A stretch of 64,000 bases of DNA from Adiantum capillus-veneris (GCA_014529385.2 CM043944.1:81212384-81276383); one strand, 5' to 3'. Positions 35,287 through 46,939 are shown, numbered from the stretch's first letter. A program made the numbers and translations. Notes: generated from the sequence alone by a model not told the origin.

Positions 35287-35894
35287 GCTAAGGAGCGACA
35301 ACAACGCATAAAAAGAAAACGAGAGGCTAACCTTGGAGTTACACATGCATTCCACGTTGAACCGACGAGGACTGGTTGGACTCTGACACGCCTCTATGAT
35401 ACCCTATTGAGCTAAACAACACTTATGGAAAAGTGCTATATAATGCCTTATTGGACAGGGGTGCTAAATAGAATCTTCTCTCATATGGGGTGTGGTGTCA
35501 GTTAGGGAAGCCACCTCTATCTGAGAGTATTATCCAAGTCAGGGGTGTCAACAAGAAAAAAACTACGGTTTTTGGAGTCTGGCACACTTCTATCAGTTAT
35601 GAAAATGGGGTTGTAGCTCATGACTTTTTGGTCATGCCTGTTGGAACTATGGAGGGTAATATAAACCTAGGACGCACGTGGATGATAGCCACCAAATGCA
35701 CTATTGATTGGGGGATAGGGGGTGTCACAGCACAAAAACCAACTCTTAGCCTTGCCACTCAAGCTATAGTCCCTGAGATATTGCCTCTTAAGGAAATAAA
35801 ACCCAAAACATTGCATGTCCAAGAGGTTGAACCATATGTCCCCATAACCCAACTCTCTAGAGCTTCAACTGATGTAGTTGAAATAAAAGCTTGA
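35287..35894 (+). pseudogene. Gyp-B post-integrase aspartic protease-like domain
   Basis: Downstream of integrase the coding trace gives PTDEDWLDS-like sequence (with a stop and frame changes), then VLYNALLDRGAK and, past a TAG at 35467, NLLSYGVWCQLGKPPLSES. The fold continues through VRGVNKKKTTVFGVWHTSIS and ends with NINLGRTWMIATKCTIDW. The order D-x-G-A..N-L-L-S then N-L-G-R-[TS] is that of retropepsins (D-[ST]-G-A, later I-L-G-R). The catalytic motif is DRGA here, so this copy is probably inactive. The position after integrase is abnormal for Ty3/gypsy and is shared with Gyp-D. Confidence 0.65.
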
Positions 35895-36572
35895 GACACA
35901 CAAGACCCATCCCAATATAACAAAGAAAACATACAAGTGGGTCCCTAAAGCTTCTTTAGCGACCATAGCTAGTGCTAAAAGATAGGAGCCTGGTAAGAGA
36001 CGTCCCATTCGTCCCAAGAGATGTAAACAAACATTGCGTTGGATTCCTAAAAAACTATTGGAAGCCCAAGGCTACTATAAGAAAATGATCAAATGTGGGT
36101 GCCAAAACGTAAATTGTGCTCTTACTTGTAACCGGGCCCATGTGAGCTCAATTATGTGGCTCCAAAACAAATTGAAGATCGCAAAAAGGAAAAAATCACG
36201 GAATGCTACACACCCGCTCCAGAGCTAGTTTGGGTACCGAAGAAAGAACCATTTGTTCCACCTAGCTCAGGAGCAGGGAAATCAAATGAAGCTTCTTGCT
36301 CTTCATGTAGTTCCTATATGGAAATAGAAGCTTCGACACAACCTCCACCCACCATTGTACATATCCATACAAACAAGGAAGAGTTTGCACCTTCCGTTGT
36401 AAGTTCACCACCTACAACAACGTTGCAAATAAAATCATGGGAGAGTACCTTACCACCCTCGCAACTAGATGGAACGCATAGGGCGATCGAAAATTATTTG
36501 TTAAAGCATTCACCCATAACAACTTGGAGCAATTGGTTTCAAAGGGTGACGAGCACATTTCAAAAGGTTTGA
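35895..36572 (+). pseudogene. Gyp-B 3' tail with Trp-x-Pro-Lys repeats
   Basis: Decayed coding trace in shifting frames with repeated W-[VI]-P-K: KWVPKAS (about 35935), RWIPKKL (36037) and VWVPKKE (about 36229). A Ser/Thr/Pro-rich stretch follows to 36572. It is the counterpart of the tail in Gyp-D (58892-59406). The function is unknown; the basic-aromatic repeats could bind nucleic acid, which is inference. Confidence 0.55.
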
Positions 36573-36580
36573 TCTACCCA

Positions 36581-36593
36581 AGGAAGGGGGGAG
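36581..36593 (+). promoter_or_regulatory. Candidate polypurine tract of Gyp-B
   Basis: AGGAAGGGGGGAG followed directly by TGTTTGC, a possible 3' LTR start. Plus-strand synthesis would be primed here. The sequence after it does not visibly match the proposed 5' LTR, so this is provisional. A second purine run (37249-37257, TAGGGGGAG before TGCAAAT) is an alternative. Confidence 0.4.
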
Positions 36594-36783
36594 TGTTTGC
36601 TGACATCCATCATTCACTTGCTTCCCTCTCAACCTTTCTCCCTGAACTCTCAATCTCCAATCTTAGGGAATGTATATATAAAGCCTTATACTCACACAAA
36701 CAAGATAAAAAAGTAAAAGAGCAAGAGCCATAACACAAAATCATAAAAACACATTATGCACAAGAACACGACCCTTGTAATAT

Positions 36784-37242
36784 TTGCACTCTAACCATCA
36801 TCTATTTGTGTGTACAGATATGGCTAGTATGCTAGAGTCATCCACTCCTTCCTTGGGTGAGAGGTACCCTCATTACTTTTCACAAATTTTTCACATGGTC
36901 TTTGTGGTGCTTGTCCGTGAATGGGATTTGGTAGATACGCTAGCATGTGAGAGGAATTTTGAGGAGTTAGAATGGCTGATACGTCCCTTGACCACGCCTG
37001 ATCCATACTTAGTAGAGAGTGTATCTCCCATTGCACAAGCCTATCCTTTTGAACAAGATGACTATAGGCGTCTAGTGACCTTCTTAGTAAACATTGGTGC
37101 CTCTGATGATGAAGAAGATTTACATGATTATATGAATGGCACAAATGGTCTCACGGATAATGACTTTGTTTTCCTCAACAACAAGGATAGGGGTTTAGCC
37201 TTAGGGTTCCCCCCTAATCTCTACAATATCCTATTCCCTTGA
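36784..37242 (+). CDS. Intact ORF of unknown function in env-like position
   Basis: 152 codons without interruption. The first ATG is at 36784; a second Met at 36820 follows a 'gtgtgtacag' acceptor-like sequence. The product is acidic, with central REWDLVDTLACERNFEELEW, QDDYRRLVTFLVNIGASDDE and C-terminal GFPPNLYNILFP. I see no signal peptide, membrane segment or known motif. It lies between two purine runs downstream of Gyp-B pol, where some plant gypsy elements carry an extra or env-like ORF. It could instead belong to another element or be an exon of a host gene. Its intactness amid decayed pol is notable. Confidence 0.4.
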   Translation: MHSNHHLFVCTDMASMLESSTPSLGERYPHYFSQIFHMVFVVLVREWDLVDTLACERNFEELEWLIRPLTTPDPYLVESVSPIAQAYPFEQDDYRRLVTFLVNIGASDDEEDLHDYMNGTNGLTDNDFVFLNNKDRGLALGFPPNLYNILFP

Positions 37243-37257
37243 CTCTCTAGGGGGAGT

Positions 37258-38414
37258 GCAAATAATTAGGTTAGGGTTCCTTATGTTTTTTAATTGTGTT
37301 CAATAAGTGTTGGTACCTTTTCCCACTGATGTGCCTCCTAGAGTTATTCTTTGTGTTTCCTAGTGTGTACAGGAACGTGTTGCTGTTGTTAGGATTTGGA
37401 CCTTCATGGAATCTTTCTCTCGTTCACACTTCAAATCAAGCACGACCATCAACACAAACAGGTGTTTCTTGTCCATTAGCATTGCCCCTTATCTTTTTGC
37501 ATCCATGTTTGTCTGCTTTAATTGTGATTGGTAGCATAATATTCAACACATTTTCTTAGTATCAAACATTAAATTCAATGTAATTTTTGTCATAATCACT
37601 TGTCTAGGTTTAAAAATCAAGCAGTCCGACTAAACTACTTTGACCAAGCTAGGTGTTAGAGATCTTCTCTTAATACCAAGGGGAATGCCTTCCTAATAAT
37701 CTATGGTTACTTAGGTTCTTAATCCGATTTAGGCATCATTCTGTGAAATATACTAGGGCTTTCTAGTGGGCTTAGTCCCTATTGACCTTTAGCTTAAGTA
37801 TTATAAAGGGAGTTTACTAGTGTGATGAGCCTGGGGAGGGTAACAGTGTTATATGACCCCCCAAAGTTACAAAATTAAAATGCTGAAAACAAACGAACAA
37901 TAAAAAATCAAAGTGCAACAATGTAAAATCTAAAGCGGAAAGAGAAATCTCAGCTTGATTTGGTACTTCACTCACATGTATCGCCTATGGTACTAGAGCC
38001 CTAGAGGTTCCCAGTGTGGGCGCTTTTCCTTGAAAAGCAAAAAACCCAAGGCATACAAAATAAGCACACACATCAAAATTGAAACAATGTGAAAAGACTT
38101 TGGGGGGTCAAAGAAAAGGAAATAAGTCAGGCGATGATTTCATGAGCAATTCCTTTTATCGTAGCTTAACTAAAAGGTCTTCTAGGTATAGCCTCTAGTC
38201 AGCCCTCGGACATGAAATACTTGGCTCTCATGATTAAACAACTTAATTAACCAGAGAAAATTGAGAAGCTTGCCCATGGTATTAATGGTCGATCTTTAGT
38301 TCCTTTCGACCATTAAATTAGCGATCCCAGACTTGTTTAATTTTTTATCTTTACAATTGTTTATGTGTTTGATTATTGCAATTTAATGTTTATTGCTGAC
38401 GAATGGTTTAAAAT
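37258..38414. other. Intergenic stretch, nothing recognised
   Basis: No coding or RNA signal that I can support. ORF 37296-37559 is hydrophobic without a known motif and is not called. Confidence 0.45.
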
Positions 38415-40109
38415 TCTGTTACCTATGATCCAAAAGGTTTTATTGCATGTTATGAAGCCGAGATGAAGAGCCGAGATGTTCCAGAAAATTGGATGATTGC
38501 AGTTTTTGAAGAGGTTGTAAACTCAAATTTTGAAAGGCAGGTTCAAGAACTGGCAGAAGCATATCCCATACGGTGGCACTATTTTGCAAAGGAATTTATT
38601 TGCGAAAGCTTAAGGATTCTAGATTTGGAAATAAAAGACAATACTGAACAAAGCCAGGTTGTCTTCAGTAAAGGTGAAGGAGATCAGATGCAGTTCCTCA
38701 ACTATGATGAATTTTGGGAACACATTTCTGTAAGAAGCAAAGCCAAAGAAAATACAGAATGAAAAGTAGCAGATTCAGTTTCAAAGGAGCATATTTTGAG
38801 CAACGTAGAAAAGGTAAACGATGAATTTAATGCTGAAACAGAATTATATGATTTGTTTTCAAAGATTGCTCGCATGGACGCTACCTCCAATAATGGTTCC
38901 AGTGAAGACATAGATTGTATTGTAAGTGGTTCACAAGCTGCTAACCTTGACATGGGTTATTCTAAAGTTCATCAAGCACATAAGCCTCTATAGGATATTA
39001 TTGAAACTATCAACACTATAGCTGAGCAGGACAACATATTTGTTGCAGATGATTACATAAATAAAGCAATTATATACACAGTAATTGATGAAGTGACCAA
39101 GGTTGTGGACCCAGCACATGATGAGCCTGAGAATTCTAATGAACTTATGATTGCTACTAACAATATGTTTGCAGATGTTATCATGGAAGAATATGCCATA
39201 ATCGATGATTTCTTGACTAGATCTAAAGGAGATGATTATAACAGTATAGAAGAGCTTTCTGATGCATGTACCCCTCTAGAGGGGGTGCCAGATGAGCCTT
39301 TACAATGCTATGATGGATTGCTAAGTAACATGGATGCACATGAGGAAGCAGAGGATGACATGGATGATTATGAAGATTGTCTAGATCATGTGGATTGTGA
39401 ACAGGTTATCGACATGGATTTTACATCTATGATTGTACATGGGCTACAAGAGGAGATAACTCCTACAGTTTTGATGAATGTTGAGACTTCTAAGGGTGAT
39501 TTTCCCAAGGATTTTATGGATGAAGATTTACAGGTTGAAGTTGTTTTTCATGATCAAGCTGAAACCCCAACAGGTAAAAATTTCTTTGATGATACAGGTC
39601 TAGAGACTCCCGAGATTTTTCGTGATGGCTATGAAGCTAGAGGGGGTGATGATGCTAAATCATCCTTGATACTGCAAAAAGTACACAGGGTTTTTCATTT
39701 CCTTGTACAATGTGCCAAATGTGACTGGATTTGGATGATATTCCTATTGATGCTTCTGCCAGTGATGTCCTAGCTGCCAGTAAGAGGGAGTCAGAATTCT
39801 TTAATGCTTGTTGGTAACGAGCTTAAGTTGCCAAAATATTACGAGATGTGGGTGCTACATTATGCTTCAAGGGAAGCTCTAGTATATTGCGGAGCCCATC
39901 AATGCTATGTGATCTCAATGGTGTTTGATCCAGGAGATTCTAAGGATATTCATAAGCAGATTCAATGTGGATGGATATTGTTAAGTATCCATAGTAATTG
40001 TGTGCTATTTGAACCAGGGGTAGCATATTTGCACCAGAAATGCTTGATGTTTATTGATACAGGAAATGTATCAATAAACATCAGGATGGATATTGTTAAG
40101 TATCCATAG
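38415..40109 (+). pseudogene. Decayed acidic ORF, possibly retroelement gag
   Basis: One frame is followed from SVTYDPKGFIACYEAEM (38415) through 38762 (TGA), 38993 (TAG) and 39773. The start (EAEMKSRDVPENWMIAVFEE, RQVQELAEAYPIRW, YFAKEF) has the Trp/Phe spacing of retrotransposon gag capsid segments in plants, but I cannot name a family. The middle is strongly acidic (AEDDMDDYEDCLDHVDCEQ). Near 39725 a shift to another frame gives LDLDDIPIDASASDVLAASK to 39819, suggesting a frameshift. The last part, 39804-40109, runs into a duplicated segment. Alternatives are a decayed host gene. Confidence in any function is low. Confidence 0.35.
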
Positions 40110-40185
40110 TAATTGTGTGCTATTTGAACCAAGGGTAGCATATTTCCACCAGAAATGCTTGATGTTTATTGATACAGGAAATGTA
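39969..40185. repeat. 115-bp tandem duplication with perfect hairpin at the junction
   Basis: GGATGGATATTGTTAAG... at 39969 recurs at 40084 with few differences. The first copy ends in TGATGTTTATTGATACA (40045-40061), a GGAAA loop, and its exact complement at 40067-40083. The second copy has only the short imperfect version (GATACAGGAAATGTATG). Confidence 0.92.
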
Positions 40186-41359
40186 TGCTCATATGGATAT
40201 TGTGATGCTCCACTGTGTGGACAATTCCTTATTATCCCATTTGATCCTGGGGGCTACTGAAGTGCAAGTTGCAGATTCAAAGGATACCAGATGTCTCTTG
40301 TAGCATGTTGCATGGTACAAGGTTTTGTTTTCTAGATATATGCAAAGTCCGAAGAGTTTTTGGTTATGCAATCAATAAGTTTACATGGCTAGCTTGCAGT
40401 TGAGTTCTTTGAACAATTGATGAAGCATCTTTACATCTTTTGAGTTAATTTTGCTACCAGAACTTAAAGTAAAGGCCTTGATGGCCATTCCGTTTGCAAG
40501 CAGAGTAAGGCATACTTGAGCTTGACTGGGTTCCCTAAAGGGGGCTTGATGGTCAAGCCGTGTGCATCATTAGCTGGAGCACTTGAATTTGGTAGGGTTC
40601 ACTAAACGGGTGTTTATACTTGAATGCTTTGGAGATACGACAAATATGGTTCAAAGATTTCTGATGGGCAGCTAATGATTAAGCTAAAACATTTATGATA
40701 GGGTATAAGCCTTATATTAATTTCCAAATGTTTACTAGTTAGGCAAAGAGCTTAAGGTACCTATAGCAGATGCAGATTGAAGTGCATTGGCACAAATCGG
40801 AGGCTGTGCAGGTTCCGAGGGGGGTGGATGTCATGCAGCTCTGCTACCATGCTAATAAGTATAACAGAAAGACGCACATCAAGCTTAATTGAAGCTTGCC
40901 TGATTAATGATCAATGTTCAAGGCTTGCTAACAAGCTAGTTTTACGGTTAATATATGCCAGATGCGGCTTTAAAGAGCCAACAAATGCCTTGATGATGCT
41001 GAATATGGAGTATTCTTGAAGTGAGCACAGATGGGATTTTATGATCTAGAAATGTAGTGATTGAAGTGCTCTACCGGCCTGTCTTTACGGCTCGTCGATC
41101 GGAGCTACGGTGAAGAAGTTAAGGCAATCGATTAATTGAAAATTATGGTAATTGCCAAAGCCATTTGCATCTGTTGTTCTCGTTCTCTCTTTTTCACACC
41201 TCTCATAGACAGAGGCCCCGTGCCTTCCCGGCTCAAGTTTCAAACACATATACCCAGACAGTGGTTAGGGGAAACACCTTCCATCCTTTGTGCTTAGAAA
41301 GTCTGAAGCAGTTAAAGTGCCTAAAGAGAAGTAGGGATCATTCTTCTTGAGGGGAGGCT

Positions 41360-42290
41360 AGGGTTGACTCAATCATGTTGATAGCTAACTTATCAGTTGT
41401 GATAGAGATGGCACAGATGTCAAGCCCACCTTTTTCCTTTGGGAGGCAGCAAGTTTGCCAATTGACTTTGGTAATCTTCTGGATGAAGGGGTTGCCTGAA
41501 CACAAGAAGTTCTTACAAAAGACTTAAATCTGGCCAAGTGGGCATCTTGAAGAGGCTGCCAACAAGAGAGGAAAAACACTACACAAGATGAAAGATAGAG
41601 GTTGATGACGACGACCCTCCCAACACTAAAGCTTTGGAAGGCCATGGGGATGCCAAGAAGTCTAAACACTTCGCTCTCTAAGATGGCCTTGCAACCACGG
41701 TCAAGTAACCATTGGGAGGAGGGGAGGAGGGAGTAGACTCCCATCTTGGTATAGTTGATGCCAAAACCTGAAACAGAGCAAAAGATGTCAATCAACTCCC
41801 ATAAGACTTTGAGTAAGTCATCATCATGTGATAGGAGAGTATTGGTATCATCAAGGAATCGTGACAAGCATTATCGGTGATGAGAGTTGAAAAGAGTGAT
41901 CCTTTTTATCAAACCATCTTGAATCTTTTTCCAAACCATGTAATTGAGCCCATTGACAGCTACAACAAATAAAAGTGGGGCTAGGATCCTTACCATAATG
42001 ACCTCGAGGGTAAAGGGGTCTGACATAAGAAGATTTGGAAATTTTCTCATGTAAGAAAACAGAGCCTTCTTCAGTGTTTTTCATACAATGCATAACATCA
42101 TGAGCTTCTACCCGAGAGGCACCCAATCGTACCTAGCTAGGTATGCGGTGCCTCCCTCATAGAAGCTCATGATGTTGAGGTAAGTCAGAATGTGGGAATT
42201 ATTGTGAGAATTTGTCCAAAACTTATTGTGGCATGAGAGAAGTGGGGTAAACTGGGTTAGTCGTAAGCCTTGTCAAAAATGAAATCTACC
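41360..42290 (-). pseudogene. LINE (non-LTR) reverse transcriptase fragment
   Basis: On the minus strand, in alternating frames, a trace resembling KAYDxV is seen near 42240-42290, then LLFVVAVNGLNYMVWKKIQ with GLIKRI (about 41895-41990), then FLDDTNTLLSHDDDLLKVLW (about 41800-41860, the F-x-D-D catalytic box) and SVSGFGINYTKMGV. This order (P-LLF-VAV..LN..G..FxDDT..SG..IN..K) is that of plant L1-type RT. Frameshifts and stops make it dead; endonuclease and 3' tail were not found. Confidence 0.75.
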
Positions 42291-43785
42291 ACGATTCTGA
42301 AGCGAGCTCAATCCCTACCCACATAGGAATAATTGTCTCCACCATGAGCTCCTCCCTTTGATGAACCTGAGTTTCAAATTCTTCACAGACACATTTGTTC
42401 ATACAAGTTGATATATCTGCATTATAAAATGCACTTAGGTGCTTGTACGGTGTAATATCTAGTTTCCCTTTTGTACTTCTCAGGCAGTTAGAAGCATTTT
42501 GCATTTCTATACGAAGATTTGATGGCATCAAAAAGCTAGCTTAAGAGCCTCCACTTCCAGTTAATATGCTCCCTTCCTAAACAAGAGTGCATTCGTTTGG
42601 CAGGCTCCTAATAGAAAGACTGGCATCAAATGCACACGTGGGACGATCCTCGAAATCCTGCCAGCTTCATTAGCATCCTCAGATGGTCTGTGTATGACTT
42701 GGGAGTTCCTGTGGCATCTTACAATGAATTGTGGGGTGCTTGCCGCCAACCCAAAAAAATTTCGGTTGTAGTGTAAAATTGACTGGATTCAGATAAGTCT
42801 TGGGGGGCTTGGATACACTGCACGCCATATCCAACCAATAATCGACCATGGTGATTAATCCGTACGTGATTCAACCAAAACAAAATTGCCGCCATGCTCC
42901 GATGAGGTGCAATCTCATTCCCAGTTTGCTTGTAAGCTTAAGCTCTATCCAGTATGCCCGCATGGGCATTTTTGAACAGTAGACATGTCTAATCACAATT
43001 GTAATTAAGCACGCCTGCTGCCCCCTTGAAAAAGCGCACCAGCAAGTGCCGATCTCCCGTATCTTCATTGTGGATCATCACTGAAATTCAAGAACACTAA
43101 ATTTGATCATTCTGGCCATAGAGGACTAGGACCACAGTCACTCTTTGTCATTGCAAGAATTAAGATCAGGATTAAGATAAACCCACTTTTTGTCCATTGA
43201 AACACTTTGATCGTAATACGAGTGTGACAATTCAATGAAGAGATGCCACCCTTGGTTCCAAATGTCAGCTCCTGAGATTGTCCATCTGTCCGGATAACAC
43301 ATTAGCCTAAAATGACCCTTTTAAAAGCAATAGAAGTTGGACCATCAACCACATGCTCTATAGACAAATGTCATAATATGCAGACCATACACAAGCAAGG
43401 ATTGTAATGCCACTTGCCATGCAATGCACTCTCAACTGCCATAGCAGTGCTACAATATCGAGAGAGGTTATCGTGTCCAACGCATTTACGAGTTAACACA
43501 AAGAAAAGCTACTTCCAAGAGAACAAGTGCACACCCTGATGCAGTAATACTTCAACTGGTAAGAAAGAACCTCTGAAGAATAATAATTCCACGAGTGCAC
43601 CATCCTTCCACTTGAAACCAATGTACAAAATTCCACAAGGTAAACATTGTACTGCCAGTACTTGCAAGTGCTTCTTACGCGTTACTTTTCGCCACTTCTT
43701 GAACGTTAATACATAAACTGGATGTTTCTATTGATACCTGAATGTAAATGTCCGCCTCAAAAAGGATTGCAAGCCATCGCAAAGC
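42291..43785. other. Intergenic region downstream of WRNIP1 gene
   Basis: Includes the 3' flank and presumably the 3' UTR of the minus-strand gene ending at 43786. The short ORFs (for example 42286-42531, 42561-42749) have no recognisable domain. Confidence 0.5.
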
Positions 43786-45896
43786 TCATGGCCATTTCAA
43801 AAACTTATGACCTTGAAGTGATGGAGGCAGATACTCTTGTTCAATAGGCCCCTCGTGGTTTGGTGGATAAATATAACCATTACCATAGCCCAATTGCTTC
43901 ATTAAGCCTGTTGGGGCATTTCTTAAATGTAAAGGCACGGGCTCGTTTCCTCTTTTCTTGACAAGTTGTTGAGCAGCTTCGATTGCCTGATATACAGCAA
44001 CAGATTTTGGCGCAAGGGACAGATATGCCACACATTGAGCTAGATGCACATTGCACTCTGGCATCCCTATAAAATGGCATGCTTGATAGCAAGCAATAGC
44101 TAGTGTAATTGCTTGAGGATCAGCCAGCCCAACATCTTCACTTGCAAATCTTACAAGTCTGCGTGCTATGTACAGAGGCCCTTCCCCTCCTTCCAGCATT
44201 CTTGCAAGCCAGTACAAAGCAGCATCGGGATCACCCCCACGCATAGACTTATGAAGAGCACTAATAATGTTGTAATGCTCCTCTCCTTTCTTATCATAAA
44301 GCAGATGAGACCTCTGCAATGCTTCTGAGATGTCCACTAACCTCACGGTAATAGAAAGTCCAAGTAAGGACCCCTCTACTACAGCCGGGTGCTTGGAAGC
44401 TAAACAAGGATCTTTGGATTCAGTGGCCACATAAGGGCTTCTAGCTTTTGAGTTTACTGAATTGCACTCGAACTGATTTTTCATGATCTCACCTTGTTGT
44501 ACACCTGGTACATCATGAGCCTGAAAAGGTGTCACTTTCTCTCCTACAGATTTTTTAAACGGGCATGTGTATTTCTCTTCCAAAGTACAAGGACTTTCCT
44601 TTAAGGCAGAGAAATTCAAAGGCAATTCTTGCTTTGAATTGAGCACATTAACTGCCCTTGCCGTCATCTGGAACGGGTCTCCTTGAACAGACTTGCTTCG
44701 CTGCCTTTCCCTTGCAACTGCAGATGCTACTGCAATTTCCAAAGCATTCAATGCAACTCTGGCATCACCATCAGCTGCCTCTGCTAAAAAATGCATGGCC
44801 ACCTCCTCTGCCCCTATCATGCGCACCACGGAATCATCGGTAAAAGGCACCATTATTCCTCTATCTGCCATAGAGAGGGCCCTTTCCAGAACCTGTTTAA
44901 TGCTCTTGGCCTGCAATTTATTCAAGGTGAAAACTTTACACCTAGAGAGGAGTGCTGCATTCACCTCAAAAGAAGGGTTTTCAGTTGTAGCGCCAATAAA
45001 GATGATGTGTCCAGCTTCAACGTATGGGAGAAAAGCATCCTGCTGGGCTTTGTTGAATCTATGAACTTCATCCATGAAAAAAAGGGTCTGTTGCCCAGTC
45101 TTTTTCAAGCGCTTGGCTTCTTCCAGGATCTCTCTTACCTCTTTGACACCACTAGTAACAGCGGATGCACTGACAAAACGACAAGAAACTGCACGTGCAA
45201 TGGCTCTTGCAAGGGATGTCTTTCCAGTGCCAGGAGGTCCCCAAAAGATCACCGAGACCATCATGTCGCTCTCAACAAGAGATCGCAAAATGCATCCAGG
45301 ACCCAGAAGATGATCTTGACCAACAATCTCATCAATAGAAATGGGCCGCATTCTCTCTGCTAAGGGGGCCTTTCCGCTAGTGCGGCGAGGCGGCAAAGGA
45401 GACATATTGACGGCAGCAGGAACATGAGGAGCTGCAGAAGTTAGAACTCTTGGAAGACAATCAGGGTCCCCGTCTGCACGTTTGCGTTTCGAAGGAAGCT
45501 CGACTGGGGATGGTGACGTGCATCCCTGGAACCGAAACGAGATATGGGTGCATCACCAAATGCAAGAAAAGAAGCAAGGAGGGGCAAGATCTAAAAAGAG
45601 CATACCTTGTTATCTTCATCAGTTCTGGAGGAGGAAGTATCATCAATCTGTCGTACTTGGCTATGGTGGGACCGGGAAGGGGTTGAAAAGAAGCGGTCCA
45701 CTCGAGCTTGCTGCTTGGCGGAGGAGGAGGAAACCCCACGAGGCGCCTCTGCTCCAACAGCTTCTGCCTCTGCTTCTGCTTCTGGCCGGTGGCTCAAGAG
45801 CCATTCTGTCGCTTCGAGTGTAGATTTCCCCCCCGTAGCCGCCATGGCCTGTGTGGCCAGCTCTTGCGTAAATCCCATGCTTAATAGCTGCTCCAT
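43786..45896 (-). CDS. WRNIP1: WRNIP1/MgsA-like AAA+ ATPase with UBA domain
   Basis: Two exons: 45896-45606 (97 codons) and 45525-43786 (579 codons plus stop), joined in phase 0 across an 80-bp intron (gtatgc..ttccag); 676 residues. Residues 4-38 form a UBA domain (MGF motif, EATEWLL), followed by an acidic Glu-Ala run, a PIP-box-like QARVDRFF (63-70) and a basic PSKRKR near 108 (nuclear signal). The AAA+ module has Walker A GPPGTGKT (193-200), Walker B LFFMDEVH (Asp-Glu at 249-250), sensor GATTENP (276-282) and LLSRC Arg (292). A weakly conserved insert (about 370-470) separates it from the MgsA-type C-terminal domain ([38 protein letters not shown]). The family binds ubiquitinated factors and PCNA at stalled forks and acts in nuclear replication-stress tolerance. 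It is uninterrupted and looks functional; the start is the first Met before the UBA core. Confidence 0.95.
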
Positions 45897-46216
45897 GCGC
45901 TCTTTGCTGTCAACCCACCATCAACCTGCTCCACTATGTCAAGTACCATTCACCTTGGTAAGAAAATTGATCCAAATGTTGCATCTCTCGTACAGCATGT
46001 GAATCCATGAGGAAAGCAATTGAAGCCTTTCACAAGAACTAGTAAATAAATTGAGCTCTCAGGAGCAATTGTAGACCGTTGGATAAAGTTTGTAGATTGG
46101 TACCACGTGGCAAGTTAATGATTTTTTCCTTGCCTTTTCTTGTAAGAGAGGCATTAACTAAGGCTATGGTCATGTGAAGCTAGGTATCAGTGATAGGTAA
46201 CTATGCCTAGACAGAA

Positions 46217-46353
46217 CATTAAATGAATAACTAAGCCTACTACTAGTCATACAAGGTCTAGTTATCCATTCAACCTCCCAACTATGCTTGACCTTCACAA
46301 CTATGCCAAAATTGGCACAGTTACAAAGGGTAGGCATAGTTATTCATTTAATG
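46217..46353. repeat. Short inverted repeat, 23-bp arms, 91-bp spacer
   Basis: CATTAAATGAATAACTAAGC.. at 46217-46239 is the inverse of 46331-46353 with one mismatch. The spacer carries related 'tatgcct / aggcata' motifs. It lies about 320 bp upstream of the WRNIP1 start on the other side of the promoter region. It could be a small foldback or MITE remnant. Confidence 0.7.
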
Positions 46354-46939
46354 CTCTTTTTTGTGTGTGACCAAGAATGAGGCTTAGTTATCAATTCAAA
46401 TAACAAATAATTAAGCCTCGCATGACCACCACCTAAGCATTCACTTTTGTCTATGTAGGTAAATGTGAAAGATAGTTAACATTTATTTTCCTATTCCTTT
46501 AAAGAGGCGCTTGAGTAGTGGGTCCCACACACTCTTGTCAAGCCCAAGAAGTCATTGGTGGATTGCTTCTCGCCTAAGGATGTCATTTCATGCAATGTAC
46601 TTTTTGTATGGTATATACAACATGGGTGAGGGCAAAGAAGCTCTTGGTTGTTTTCATTGGTGAATGTGTAGGGCTTTTTGACTAGCTCTTTAAGTAGTCG
46701 AAGATGATGTGATTGTATGCTTATCCTTTAGTTCTGTTTGCTTTTGGTACTTTTGCATGCACCTCCACAAGAGCACTATGCAATGTAGCATGCCGCACTT
46801 TGTATACGCACTCACTAACATCTATACTATGTATAGAGCGGGGAGGAATTTCCGCCCCTCTCGGGCCACATGGCATAAGCTACTTCCTCCTTGCAATCCG
46901 GCAACCTCTCTTGGCGTCCGGCAAGTGTTTCCTGTTTCG

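Noticed and set aside
40814-40830. GAGGGGGGTGG purine run as a polypurine tract of another LTR element
   Set aside because: No LTR pair or adjacent pol supports it; kept only as a possibility linked to the decayed ORF at 38415.
42286-42749. Two short minus-strand ORFs next to the LINE fragment
   Set aside because: No similarity to endonuclease or RT motifs that I can see and no continuity with the LINE frame.
44658-45363. Plus-strand ORFs opposite WRNIP1
   Set aside because: Antisense shadows of a strongly conserved AAA+ coding region, with no motif of their own.
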